Assembly: GCA_027563935.2 (NCBI GenBank)
Contig: CM050449.1
Span: 44,490,507 to 44,554,506 of the forward strand
Direction: 5' to 3'
DNA length: 64,000 nt
Origin: Costus lasius
Lineage: Eukaryota; Streptophyta; Magnoliopsida; Zingiberales; Costaceae
Shown one piece after another: positions 43,343 through 55,153 of this stretch. The notes under the pieces were generated by a model. That model was not told the origin of the DNA and made no database searches. It saw only the letters and a program-made list of their open reading frames with translations. The position numbers were made by a program, and so were the translations under genes. Numbering within the stretch: the stretch's first letter is position 1; each line of letters begins with the position of its first letter.

Positions 43343-44640
43343 TTAATTGTTGAGATATCTCAACCTCATGTCTCTCATATGACCATCATGCTTCTGCTGC
43401 ACTAAAGCCTTAGTCAGTGGGTCTACTAGATTGTTCTCTGTGTCAACTCTGCTAATCTTGACATCACCTCGGTCAATTATCTCTCTAATCAGGTGAAATC
43501 TCCTGAGTATATGTTTGGACCTTTGATGAGACCGTGGTTCCTTTGCTCGTGTAATTGCTCCATTGTTGTCACAATAGAGCTCAATCGGATCCATAGTAGT
43601 TGGAACCACTTGATGTTTAGAAATGTTTTTTCTTATCCAAATGGCTTCTTTGGTTGCCTCAAAAGCAACGACAAAGTCAGCTTGGGTTATCGAATCAGTA
43701 ATGGAGGATTGTTTGAAGCTTTTCCACCACACAGTGCCGCCATTCAACTTTAACACATAGCCCACCTGCAATATGAAGTCATCAGGGTTTGACTAGAATG
43801 ACACATCAGTGTAGCCCTAAATATTGAGCTCTCCCTGTCCCCCATAGACCAAGAATAAATCCTTAGTTCTTCTCAGATACTTCAGGATGTTCTTTACAAT
43901 CACACAGTGCTGCCGTCCTGGATTTGATTGGTATCGGCTGGTTATGCTCACAACATAAGCCACATCTGGTCTAGTACACAATATTGCATAAATGATCGAA
44001 ACTACTACCGAAGCATAGGGCACTTGACTCATGTCATCCCTCTCAGCCTGTGTGGTGTGACATTGACTCTTTAAGAACTCTTTAAGAGAATAAGGTCATG
44101 CCTCACTAGAAGGTATCCCTTCTTGGATTGCTCCAAATTAAACCTCTCCAAGACCTTATCAATGTAGGTACTTTGACTAAGGGCTAGGACCCTCTTGGAT
44201 CTATACCTATAGATCCTCATGCCTAGGATATAGGCAGCCTCCCCTAAGTCCTCCATCTCGAATCACTGCCCTAACCAGGAGTTTATAGGTTGAAGACTAG
44301 GGGTGTCATTTCCGATGAGCAATATGTCACGACATACAATACTAGAAAAGTCACCAAGCTCCCACCGATTTTTCTGTACACACAGGCATCATCTTCGCTC
44401 TTAATAAAGTTGTAATCTCTTACTACCTCATCAAATCGAAGATTACAACTTCGAGATGCTTGCTTTAACCAATAAATTGATCTCTTTAGCATGTAGACCT
44501 TATTGGCCTCTACAGGATGGATGAAACCATCAAGCTGTGTCATATACACATCCTCTGTCAACTTTTCGTTAAGGAATGCTATCTTAACATCAATCAGCCA
44601 TCTCTTGGGGTTTGTTCCTGTGACCACCTCATCATAGGTC
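43343..44640 (-). pseudogene. Reverse transcriptase and RNase H of F (decayed)
   Basis: Recognisable pieces, all matching A-family order: IDVKIAFLNEKL and VYMTQLDGF (44627 down), WLKQASRS, SQSTYIDKVLERF, CTRPDVAYVVS, ILKYLRRTKDL, then RNase H with WKSFKQSS, YCDNNGAI and DPLTKAL, with the stop at 43343. A one-base deletion near 44325-44335 destroys the YVDD catalytic motif. The N-terminal fingers of reverse transcriptase are deleted: KRWL is joined to IDVKIAF, missing about 93 codons relative to B. Several frameshifts separate the pieces. Confidence 0.85.
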
Positions 44641-45636
44641 CTAGGTTCATCCTCAATGATGAAGATCTATTCGTGTTGGGTCGGTAGCGACCCATACCTC
44701 TCAGGTGCACGACGAATACTTCCAAACCTACGTGGGACATGTGTATGAGCCTCTGGTTGCTCAGCAACTGGTGCAGGTGGCTCAAGTTCCATCTCTGTGT
44801 CTTGTGGTTCCACTTGGACCTCATCCAAGTCAAACTTCCTCCCACTGATTTCTTTCATGAGGAATTACTTCTCTAGAAAAACAACACCCCAAGCAGTAGA
44901 AACTTTATTCTCGATGGGAACATAGAAGTAGTATCCTTTAGTTTTCTTACGATACCCCACAAACATACATTTATCAGATCTGGGTTATAGCTTACTAGAA
45001 TCCAGATATTTTACATAAGCCTCACATACCTAGACTCTGTTAAAAGATAGGTTCGGGCGTCTCCCACTCCATACCTTGTATGATATCTTGGAGACACTCT
45101 TAGATGGAACAATATTCAGTATGAGAGAAGCTGTTTTAAGTGCATGACCCCAGAACGGGGGAGGTAGAGTTGCATGACTCATCATGGATCGAACCATCTC
45201 CAACAAGGTTCGATTCCTCCTCTCAGACACACCATTCCATTGAGGTGTTCTAGAAGGAGTGAGTTGGGATAGAATCTCACACTCTCTCACATACTCAAAG
45301 AACTCACCGCTCAAGTACTCTCCACCACGATCTGATCGAAGAGCTTCAATAGACCTACCAAGCTGGTTCTCTACTTCATGTCTGAACTCCTTAAATTTCT
45401 CAAAAGATTCAAACTTATGTTTCATCAAATAGACATAACCATATCTACATAAGTCATTAGTAAATGTGATGAAGTAACAATACCCTCCTCTGGCTTGTTT
45501 ACTAAATGCCCCACACACATCACTATGTATGAGATCCAATAAGCCTCCTGCCCTCTCACCTATTTTGGTGAAGGGTGCTTTTGTCATTTTTCCGAATAAA
45601 CAAGGCTCATAAGTTATAAACTCCTCTAAGGAGGTT
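44641..45636 (-). pseudogene. Integrase of F (decayed)
   Basis: The 45587-45030 stretch keeps a good integrase core: LIHSDVCGAFSKQARGG, LRSDRGGEYL and NGVSERRNRT supply the D-D-E residues. Downstream pieces with PERYGSLP correspond to the linker before reverse transcriptase. Upstream, EEFITYEPCLFGKMTKAPF matches the end of the integrase zinc region, but the Cys pair reads EPC where the family has CKAC. J then interrupts the gene. Stops occur downstream of 45030. Confidence 0.85.
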
Positions 45637-47707
45637 TGTTGTATCCTAACAAGTAGGCAGACAAAAACTTATTTCTGGTGTCGCGGCCAAACTCGTTATT
45701 TGGCGTACAGGGACTTTGTCACTCCCTGACACAGCTCCAAAAACTTGTTATGTCACCAAGCTTGTTGTGTCCGCAAGTGCATGGATACTCGAAGTAATAA
45801 AATATATATCGAACCCACAGAGACCTTGTTTGCTGAGTACTGAAAAATTGATTTCTTGTTATCTAGGTGAATCGAAAGTATGCAAGTGAGCAATAGAAGA
45901 CTAAAACGGAAATACCAGAGAGAGAAGACTAGGACTAGGGTTTCATTCACTTTAAATTCTATGACAAGATGTAAATAGAGATTCGTCAGTTTAATTTTAT
46001 CATGGTAAAGACATCATTTACTTCATGAAAGGATTATCTCACTTTCTTGCAGACAATCATGCAGGGATCAATCCTCGCTTTCGTACAAGATCTATCCCAA
46101 CGCTGAAAATAAGTAAACCATCAAACAAAGAACTCAAGGATCACTTTCGTACATCCGAATTCTAAGTTGATTATCACAAGTGGAATCTGAAGGATTACTT
46201 TCGTGCATCCCAGTCTCAACACAAGTTTTACTCATGGTTCTCCAACGTTACGATCTTTGCTTTTGCAGAAGATCTCCATGTTTTACAACTCAACTCAATC
46301 CTAGATTCATATTATTATCATGGCAATTTGACTACTAAAATCAAACAATGAGAACAAACCTAATTTCTTAAAGAAAGTTCCTAACATGCAATTCTAGGGT
46401 TCCAAGTTCTCAAGCAAGTCACCTTTCGGTCCTTATTGCGAGTACTCTAATACATGAATAATAGTATGAATATATGGACAATCAAAAGTGCAATTATCAC
46501 CTAAGTAAAATTATCATGCTAAAATTATACATGATGAAATAGTGGAAAAAGAATCATCTAGTCATTAAGAATTAAAGGGAATTACTCCCCCATGTCCCAT
46601 AAAAGTTTAAGCTAGCATAGTGCAGGAGTTACAATAATCCATGGTTTCAAAAGATCGAAAATCAAAGAGAAAGAGAGTTTAAGAAAACACACCACGGCAG
46701 TAATATAAATTACAGCCGTAATTTGCATAGGGGGAGCTGTGAACAGTGTCGGCGCCTCCTCTTTCGTCGATTTCTCCGCCAATTGATTTCCTTTCACGCT
46801 GAAACTTCTGGAGCACCTTCTCCTCCTCCAAGCGTAGCTTCCCCTCAAATTTCATGGCTGGAAATGTGTTGTACGCTTCACGGTGGGGAAAGCCTTGGCA
46901 GCGGCGTGGAACTCGATATCTCCCTTTGTGGTGGATGAAAATTAGGGCATTTGGTCTCCTCCTCTTCGTCTCGGCGAAAGCTCCCTCTCTTCTTCTTACG
47001 GTTTCTAATTTAATGGTCTCACTCGTCAGTAATCTACTCTGCAAAAATCGGGCTTCAAATTTGACCGTGGAATCGCGTTAAAGATTAGAATTACGGCAAT
47101 GTAATATGTTACGGTACTGCCGTAAAATAGGTCGCGTTCTCTGATTCAAAATCTATGGAAAATACAGCACCGTAAAATGATTTACGGTGGTGCCGTAAAA
47201 TTGGCTGAACTATCTGGTCGAAAATGTCAGGAAATTACGGCACCGTAAAATGGTTTATGGTAGTGCCATAATTTCAGTGAATGTCAATGGTCTGAAGGTG
47301 CTCCAGATTACGGCCCGTGTAAATTCTTACGGCAGTGCCATAATTTTCAAGAAACTTTTTGATGAAAAACTCCCCAAATTGCAGTAGTGCTCTGATATTA
47401 CGGTAGCGTACGAAAATATGGTACCGTAATATAGATTATGGCCTTGCCGTATTTTGGTTCTTGGCTCCAATTCTCTTGAAATCTGATGTGTGATATCCTC
47501 TTGATGTTGTGAATTCATCCATGCATTTGGATTGCTTGAAATCGACTGAAAATCATGCCTTTTTGCCTGAAAATCAATAAAAATCAAAAAGAGTGTAGAT
47601 TCCGCAAATATCGATAAAAAAGGCATAAATATAAGCAAAGTCCATGAATATGACACAAGAACACCAATGAAATGGCATTAAATTTACTATAAATTTTGGT
47701 GTCATCA
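45637..47707. mobile_element. J: solo-LTR-like insertion in the integrase of F
   Basis: 2071 bases beginning TGTTGTATCC and ending GTGTCATCA, flanked by AGGTT (45632-45636) and AGGTG (47708-47712), a 5-base duplication with one mismatch. F's reading frame joins across it (GLLDSP on one side, LEEFITYEPC on the other). I see no primer site, protein domain or internal direct LTR pair, so a solo LTR is the simplest reading. Orientation is uncertain; the minus strand starts TGATGACACC. Confidence 0.65.
47091..47450. repeat. Array of palindromic units inside J
   Basis: Five imperfect units spaced about 70 bases apart (near 47091, 47164, 47234, 47308 and 47397). Each pairs TTACGGCACCGTAA-like and TTACGGTGGTGCCGTAA-like halves into a hairpin; unit two has perfect inner arms ACCGTAAA and TTTACGGT. 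Confidence 0.75.
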
Positions 47708-47714
47708 AGGTGAA

Positions 47715-48298
47715 TCTAACAATCCACTTGCATGCAGTTGTTGAATGTGATTCTTGTTTATATGGGTAATCGACAAAGCCAAAGGTACGCACCTACTGAA
47801 CCATTCAGGTTGATCCATTTATTATTTATATTACATATAGTGTTATCTATGTCGAAGACATATAAACCATTGCACAAAGTACCCATCCTATAAAACACAT
47901 TTGTAAATGAAAAAAAATAAAAGTTTACCTTTATTTCAAACTTAAATCCCTTCTTTGCCAAGCAAGGAATGGATACAATGTTTTTAGTAAGAGAAGATAT
48001 ATAATAGCAATTATCTAACTCTAATAGAAGTCTAGAAGGCAGGGAGAGCGTCAAAATTCCTACATCAACAATAGCAACCTGTGCCCCGTTTCCAACTTAT
48101 AGGTCAATCTCTCCAAGCCGCACAGATTAGCTTTTCTCGAGCCCCAGCATATTTGTACAAATATGAGCTCCGCATGTAGTATCTAATACCCATGACATAG
48201 AAGTAAAAAGGTTGACTTCAGTAACATAAATACTTGAGCTAGAAGACAAGGCCTTGCCTTTCTTCTCCTCATTCTAATGTTGCTTGGAGTCCCTTCTG
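47715..48298 (-). pseudogene. Protease and integrase N-terminus of F, interrupted by G
   Basis: The minus-strand reading from 48298: a short gag tail, SSSSSIYVTEV, protease WVLDTTCGAHICTN (Asp codon at 48181-48183), VGNGAQVA, LELDNCYYISSLTKNIVSIP, then HINKNHIQQLHASGLL of the integrase zinc region. Two stops lie near 48105-48130. Everything upstream, including the zinc knuckle and gag, is cut off by G and lies outside the window. Confidence 0.8.
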
Positions 48299-49555
48299 TT
48301 GGGGTATGCCCTTAAGGCTAATGTTTGAGGCCTCGGGATTGTATCAGTATCATGTATAAACTCTAATGTTTATAAAGGCAATGGTTGTTATTCAGTTTGT
48401 TACATCATCTGCTGCAATATGTACACTTCTGAATAATGTCTCAATGCTGTTCAGCTTGGCTGACATGCAGTATTGTCCTTAGTTGAGATATCTTGGTGAA
48501 CATGAGACAGCCTTGATATGATTGAGACTAATATGTGTTCTAATCTTATAGGATGCTTCGAGCATGGAATAAGATGTAGACTCATAGGTACATTGGATGT
48601 ACTGGACAGACCCTACTAGGATATTCAATTGCTTGTCACAATGTGAATAATCCTTGTATGCAACAAGTGGCATATGTCCTCTGACTTGAGATCACTTGTG
48701 TTTCTAAATGATGATTGTCATTGTTTTGAGGTAGTTCAATATCATTTGAAACATAATGGTTATAGACTATCTTGGATAATGATCATGAGTCAGGTTAGGA
48801 CACTAGTGATAGATATAGGATTGCCGTCTCCTTAATAGGAGTGTGATGTTCTATAGGGGCCCCGTGGATGAGATGATTGAGAAAGTGTATGGCCATACCC
48901 AGATGACTATGTTCATCTGATCTAATCATGCTCATCATATTGGAGTTACAAGCTTGACACGCTTGTCCAATAAGAACATCCAAGTGGCAAAGGAAACATG
49001 TATGCCTTGTGAAGTGGATTCACACTTGTGCTGTGGTTTGGGTGTAGTCTTGGAAGACTCTTTCCTTTATATCGGGAGACAGTGATGTGTTGCTAGATAC
49101 CCCTCACTGATCGTGATAACGTAAGTTATCGTTACCGACATTTAAAGGAAACCCTTAGGGTCGCACAATTTGATGATATGGCTTACTTAAGTCAGATCGT
49201 GTGGACTGAATTGTTTTGGTTCAGTTTAAAGGGATTTAATCTCTGATTGTAAGTGAGATCTGGTCTGATCTTGTTTGATTGATTAGGGCTTGAGATCGGT
49301 AAGCTTCGATCGAGAGAGTTGATGCTAGATCGGTGAGATCAAGAGCATCATGAGATGAACGGTTAGATCCTGAACCAATTGGTTCAATGAGATCTAGACC
49401 ATGGCTTGGGCTGTTTTGATTTGGTCTTTGAACCAAATTGAATTGAACCAAATTCACTAGAACCAAACCAAATGGAACCAGTTCACTTTGGTGAACGCAT
49501 AGTTCGAATGGTTTGATTAAGTGATGGTAACGTGGGAGTTGAAGTGGAGTTATTG

Positions 49556-49573
49556 CTTTCTAAAATTAGAAAG
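49556..49573 (+). promoter_or_regulatory. CArG-type palindrome in the LTR of G
   Basis: CTTTCTAAAATTAGAAAG, perfect arms, with core CTAAAATTAG. The core bases differ from A but the symmetry and the C(A/T)8G pattern are kept. Confidence 0.5.
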
Positions 49574-49856
49574 TCGTTTTCCTGGGTTGAAAACGCCAAG
49601 CGTTTTCGAACGTGGAAGAGTTTTTTCTTCACTCTCTCGCCGACGTGATCTTCTTCCTGTTGTCTAAGGTGGTCTTCACGCCTTGGAGATTTTGGACAAG
49701 CCAAGAGATCTCAATTCCCTTCACAAGATCAGGACACCTTGAAGAGCTTTGCTAGCACAAGGTTCACGCCAAGGGAGAAAGCCATTTTCTTCTTGTGTGC
49801 GTGCTTTTTGGAGGAGATCAACTTTGTTCTCTTGATTCCAAGTCGCCATCCACGCA

Positions 49857-49865
49857 ATGGCTATG
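49857..49865 (+). other. Putative LTR start exon end of G
   Basis: ATG-GCT-ATG followed by GTATGA; no ATG in the preceding 280 or so bases. The acceptor ends at 51819. Joining gives ITAATNT then TNFNVRSLL, open through gag although the usual gag ATG is ACG here. Confidence 0.6.
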
Positions 49866-50011
49866 GTATGATCTCTTTAGATCTATACAATATGTTAAGT
49901 TGATCATATGCTCTTACTTGCGATCCTATGAAACCCTTGCTTCCGCTGCAAAAGTTCTATATGCGCCACCTATAAGGGTTTCGCCCCCTTGGTTTAAGGG
50001 GACTTTTCAAT

Positions 50012-50023
50012 TGGTATCAGAGC
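50012..50023 (+). promoter_or_regulatory. Primer-binding site of G
   Basis: TGGTATCAGAGC, two bases after the LTR. Confidence 0.95.
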
Positions 50024-51840
50024 TTTTTGGTTTCGGTATGAAGCTTATGATTGCTTAATGTTTGGTGATCCATGTTTGAGTTGAATAGATCTAGGGTTAT
50101 CATCATGCGAAAGGATTACATGCAAGTTTTTCTTATATTTGCGCAAGTATGAAGTATGTTACTCTTTGGCGCATGTATTGGTGCATGTTGTTGTTTTGTA
50201 CAAAACTTAACTTGCGCGCCCATCATTAGATCTAAGATGTGCCTGCTATAAACCCTTAGACGGGTTGATAGGGTTGAAGTCATCATCTAGTCAAGATCCA
50301 ACCAGTCTGATCAGACTATCTGACAGCCTAGATGGGTCGACCAGATGGCACCTGTGCGCAAGCACGAGGTGGCTATAGGTCGACTGCGGACAGGCGTGTA
50401 GCGATGTCTGGTTGAGACAACCAGTGAACGCGCATGAGTTAGGCCCGGGGTCACACCCGCTTGCCAGAACTCATGAGTGTCGTTCAGCCCATCTGCATGC
50501 ATTGTTGGCCACTGGGTCAACTCAAGTCAGTTAGGACTTGGTGCATGCAAAGGCAGTGGATCTGACTAGGTCAGATGAGTGGATCCCTATTAATGGACCG
50601 TTGTAAGGTAGTAGGGCAAATAAGAAAAATAAAATTGATTCCAATGGGATTTCGAAAAATTTTATTTTCTTGTAATGGATCACATGTTGGTTGTATACCA
50701 TGATGTTTGTCTATTTCATCTTATGTGGGTTGCCCTTTTAATGTGTGCTGTGCTGGGGCCTGCGAGCCTGGATTAATTATAAATTATTATTTTTGTGATC
50801 TGCGCATCACATTTTAATTAATTTATTGTGTAATTGACCTGCGTGTCAATCTTGTCTAGATAGATTAAATTGTAATTTTAATCAGATAAGAGCACAGAGC
50901 ACACATGGCAGAAGCGCATGCAGCTTGAGGCTTGACCAGGTGGGAGGTCTAGGGTTCGACCCTAGGACAGGCGCATTTACCTGGTGGGCGCACCTGAGCT
51001 GCAGAGGGCGCTTGGGCCCTGGGTTGGGCCAGATGAGATGCAAAAGACCCATGGAGAGCTCAAGTGAAGACTTAAGTTAAATTAAGGTCTCACTTAGGGT
51101 TAATGGGCTTTTACCACATAAGATCAGCATGCTTTCTACTTATTGCTTATATAATTAGAACTGCATGATTTAATCTTCTGCTATCGCCATAGGTTATGCA
51201 TGATAGTTAAGAAGATAAAAGACCGTTAAAATCCAACGCTAAAATATCAAGCACGTAAGCCTTCTGACGCGAAACCTCACTGTTCTGACTATCGTTGGGG
51301 CCGTGTTGTACCCACTCAGTGGGCACGCCCATCTATCTTCAGACGGTGTGTGATTACACCTGCGTGTTACAGAGAAGGGATTTATCGCTTCTCGTTGATC
51401 AGCATAGCACGTGGTGGTCCAGGAAGTAGGTCGGGTCAGCTTGACCATATAGGCTACATACTGAGCATATGTGAGCTATATGGAGGCAGCCATCTGTGGG
51501 ATCAGAGACTGTGTTGTACCAACTCAATTGGCACAGTCTGCTGGATTGCCCAGATGAAGGGGAATCGTACGGGTTGGCGATTGGCAGGGACTGCCTACTA
51601 GAAATTAGTGCTTGTACTCTCTGTGCATCTTATCTCGCCTGAGCGGGACGCGGAGACCAAGTATGAAATCTGGATCCCATCTCACTAAAAGAGTTTTACT
51701 CTTTCGGGCTGTTTTGCTGGATTTTTCAGCCAGATAAAATAGTGAGAAAAGAATCTTTCTTAAGTCCTAGATTGATTCTAAACATTGATACTGACCTAGC
51801 TGTTCTTGCATTGTTGTAGATTACTGCAGCAACGAACACC
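50024..51840 (+). other. Leader of G
   Basis: Same order of conserved blocks as A. The AT stem at 50622-50671 (arms AAGAAAAATAAAATT and AATTTTATTTTCTT) and the T-arm-like hairpin near 50945-50967 are present. The second large hairpin has one inner mismatch (CCAAC against ATTGG). Confidence 0.6.
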
Positions 51841-53451
51841 ACGAATTTCAATGTGCGATCCCTATTGGAAAGGGAGAAGTTTGCTGGGCTAAACTTCTCA
51901 GACTGGTACGGACACCTTAAGATTGTTCTTAAGGAAGAGAGGAAACTGTATGTCCTCGAGACGGCTATACCGCCTCAACCCGCTGCGAACGCCGCGAGGG
52001 CGGTTCGGGAAGCCTATGAAAAGCATGTCAATGATAGCATTGATGTCGCTTGCCTGATGCTTGCGTCTATGACGCCAGAGCTGCAGCGTCAGCATGAGGA
52101 TCTATCTGCTATACAGATTATAGCAAACCTCAAAATGCTGTATGCTGCACAGGCTAGGACTGAACGCTACAATTTGACTAAGCTTTTCTTTCAGAGCAAA
52201 CTGGCTGAAGGGAGTCCAGTGGGAGCTCACGTACTCAAGATGATTGGGTACAAAGAGGCTCTAGAGAAACTGGGACATACCGTCAATCAGGAGCTTGCTG
52301 TAGACATCATTCTTCAGTCTCTCCCGGCCTCTTTCGATCCATTCATTATTAATTTTAATATGAACAAGATCGACTGTACCCCGGCAGAGTTACTGAACAT
52401 GCTCTTGACTACAGAGTTGACTCTAAAGGGAAAGCCTTCAACCTCTGTCTTGATGGTTCCTTCCAGGAATAAGAAGAAGGGGAAGAAGGGCAAAGCCCCT
52501 GTCAAGAGTTACAACAAGGCTCTGAAACAAAAGGTTAAGCGGTCGAAGGAATACAGATGTTTCCATTGTGGCCAGCTGGGTCACTGGAAAAAGGACTGTA
52601 AAGCGCTCTAAGGAGACAAGAAGGGAAGCATTGCTTCTAGCTCAGGTATATTTGTGACTGAGGTCATGTTTTGTTCTTCTATTTCATGGGTGTTGGACAC
52701 TGCATGTGGAGTTCACATTTGTTCAAATGTATAGGAACTCAAGAGAAGAAGACAGGTGGGACAGCATGAGGTGGACCTACGAGTTGGAAACGGAGCACGG
52801 GTTGCTGCTGTTGCTGTAGGAGAATATCACATCTCATTACCATCTGGACTTGTATTAGAATTGAACAATTGTTATTTTGTACCTAGCATAACAAAAAATA
52901 TTATCTCTATTCCTGCTCTTGTCAGGAAAGGGTTTTCCTTTGAATGCAATATTTCAAAGTGTGTTATTTCTAATGATAATATTGTTTATGCTACTGGGTC
53001 AATTAACAATGGGTTATTCATGTTGGACATGGAATGTTCTATACAAAATATTGATAATAAGAAAGCCAAGTATGCTGATGACAGCACCTTGCTATGGCAT
53101 AGTCGTTTAGGCCATATTAACAAGAAACGCATTAAGCGGTTGCATGATCATGGACTGCTGGGATCATTCTCCTATGAAGAGATTGATACATGCAAGGCTT
53201 GTTTAATGGGTAAAATGACGAAGGCTCCTTTTCCTAACAAAGGTCAAAGGGCTTCAGGTTTACTTGACCTTATACATAGTGAAGTGTGTGGGCCATTTAG
53301 TAAACATGCCAGAGGTGGCTATTCATACTTCATTACCTTTACTGATGATTTCAGTAGGTATGGATATGTCTATCTAATGAGACATAAAAGTGAATCTTTT
53401 GACAAGTTCAAAGAGTTCAAAAATGAAGTGCAAAATCAGCTAGGCCGAAAT
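51841..53451 (+). pseudogene. gag-pol: gag and partial pol of G
   Basis: The frame matches the family, but the usual ATG at the first Gag codon is ACG (51841-51843). Gag and the zinc knuckle CFHCGQLGHWKKDC are intact up to a CAA-to-TAA stop at 52609-52611. A second stop, CAG to TAG, follows at 52732-52734. From 52756 the protease tail and integrase start (LLWHSRLGHINKKRIK, CKACLMGK, DDFSRYGYVYLM) are open until H interrupts after NQLGRN. One residue of the integrase first Asp motif differs: HSEVCGPF replaces HSDVCGPF, which would remove a catalytic Asp. Confidence 0.93.
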
Positions 53452-55133
53452 TGAAAGTCCCCTTTCTGTAAGGGGGGCCGAAACCCTAAAGTGGCGCATA
53501 CAAAACATGGGCAGCGGATACTAGGGTTTCATGGGATCGATGCATGTATTATGATCAACATTAAAACTTTTGAATGCAAGAAAGAATGCGATTCATACCA
53601 TGGCCATTTCTAGATGGCGCCTTGGAAGCAAGAGAACAAAAGAGGTCTCCTCCAAATCGTCACACACAAGATGATCAACGGCTTGCTCCTTCTTGTCGTC
53701 CCTTGTGGTAGCAAGGATCGTCCAAGGTGTCTTTGATCGTTTGAAGGGAAGAGAGAGCTTTCCTTGCTTGGCGATTTTTTTTCTTCTTTTGTCTACCACC
53801 TTTTCTCACACGAATGTGTGAAGAGCCAAAGGCAAAACAGCGACAAGAGGGCGAGAGAGGGGCGACGTGAGAGAGATGTGGTCACGTTGTGACATGCTAT
53901 CTAAAAATAGCAAAACCATCTCAACGTTCATGAGACCCCAATCGCAAATGCCAACTTGAACCATACGCTCATCCAATGAGCTGGTTCAAATCGATTTGGT
54001 TCAATAACCAAATAAACCAAGCAATTAGTCCAGATTATAATAAACCCCTAAGGCTTAAGATCTGACCATTGATCTCTTGATGCTCCTGATCTCACTGATC
54101 TAGCATCTATTCTCTCAATCGAAGCTTACCGATCTCAAGCCCTAATCAATCAAACATGATCTGACTAGATCTCACTTACAATCAGAGACTAAATCCCTTT
54201 AAACTGAACCCAAACAATTCAGTCCGCGCGATCTGACTTAAGTAAGCCATATCATCAAATTGTGCGACCCTAAGGGTTTCCTTTAAATGTCGGTAATGAT
54301 AACTTACGTTATCATGATCAGTGAGGGGTATCTAGCAACACATCACTGTCTCCCGATATAAAGGAAAGAGTCTTCCAAGACTACACCCAAACCACAGCAC
54401 AAGTGTGAATCCAATTCACAAGGCATGCAAATTTCCTTTGCCACTGGATGTTCTTATTGGACAAGCGTGTCAAGCTTGTAGCTCCAATATGATGAGCATG
54501 ATTAGATTAGATGAACACTGTCACCTGGGTATGGCCATACACTTTCTCAATCATCTCATACAGAGGGGGGCCCCTTTAGAACATCACACTCCAATTAAGG
54601 AGACGGCAATCCTTTATCTATCACTAGTGCCCTAACCTGACTCAAGCTCACCATCCAAGATAGTCTATAACCATTATGTTTCAAATGATATTGAACTACC
54701 TCAAAATAATGACAATCATCATTTAGAAACACAAGTGATCTCAAGTCAGAGGAAATGTGCCACTTGTTGCAATCAAGGATTATTCACATTGTGACAAGCA
54801 ATTGAATATCCTAGTAGGGTCTGTCCAGTACATCCAATGTACCCATGAGTCTACATCTTATTCCATGCTCGAAGCATCCTATAAGATTAGAACACATATT
54901 AGTCTCAATCATATCAAGGCTGTCTCATGTTCGCCAAGATATATCGACTAAGGACTTTACTGCATGTCAGCCCAGCTGAACAGCATTGAGACATTATTCA
55001 GAAGTATATGTATTGCAGCAGATAATATAACAAACTGAATAACAACCATTGCCTTTATAAACATAAGAGTTTATACATGATACTGTTACAATCCCAAGGC
55101 CTCAAACATTAGCCTTAAGGGCATACCCCAACA
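53452..55133 (-). repeat. 3' LTR of H
   Basis: 1682 bases. The plus strand begins TGAAAGTCCCC and ends GGGCATACCCCAACA. On the minus strand ATG-GCC-ATG before GTATGA (53596-53612) and the palindrome TGCTAT..ATAGCA (53895-53912, core CTATTTTTAG) are present, with no ATG between them. Confidence 0.93.
53895..53912 (-). promoter_or_regulatory. CArG-type palindrome in the LTR of H
   Basis: Minus strand TGCTATTTTTAGATAGCA: 6-base arms TGCTAT and ATAGCA, core CTATTTTTAG. The arms resemble B more than A. Confidence 0.5.
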
Positions 55134-55144
55134 ATCTCCCACTT
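55134..55144 (-). promoter_or_regulatory. Polypurine tract of H
   Basis: The minus strand reads AAGTGGGAGAT, directly before the LTR. Confidence 0.9.
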
Positions 55145-55153
55145 GCACTTAAT

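Larger units (their letters stand above)
8129..48298 (-). mobile_element. Element F: diverged Ty1/Copia retrotransposon, host of the whole nest
   Basis: Minus-strand order: broken gag/protease (48298 down to 47715), integrase, reverse transcriptase, RNase H (stop at 43343), polypurine tract, then the 3' LTR from 43321 leftward to 8129. The LTR is interrupted by D and the interior by J and G. Its 5' LTR lies beyond the right edge. The proteins are clearly related to the A family but much diverged and decayed, so F is the oldest member of the nest. Confidence 0.85.
48299..50009 (+). repeat. 5' LTR of G
   Basis: 1711 bases ending GGGGACTTTTCA. It holds the palindrome CTTTCTAAAATTAGAAAG (49556-49573) and ATG-GCT-ATG before GTATGA at 49857-49871. 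The 3' third is strongly diverged from A, B and C. Confidence 0.93.
48299..53451 (+). mobile_element. Element G: Ty1/Copia copy in F, interrupted by H
   Basis: Starts TGTTGGGGTATGCCC after CCTTC of F. It has a 5' LTR, primer site, leader, gag, protease and the first part of integrase; then H is inserted after GGCCGAAAT. The remainder and its 3' LTR lie beyond the window. Confidence 0.93.

Noticed and set aside
46679..47044. 121-codon minus-strand frame
   Set aside because: Inside solo-LTR-like J; no conserved motif or second copy to test.
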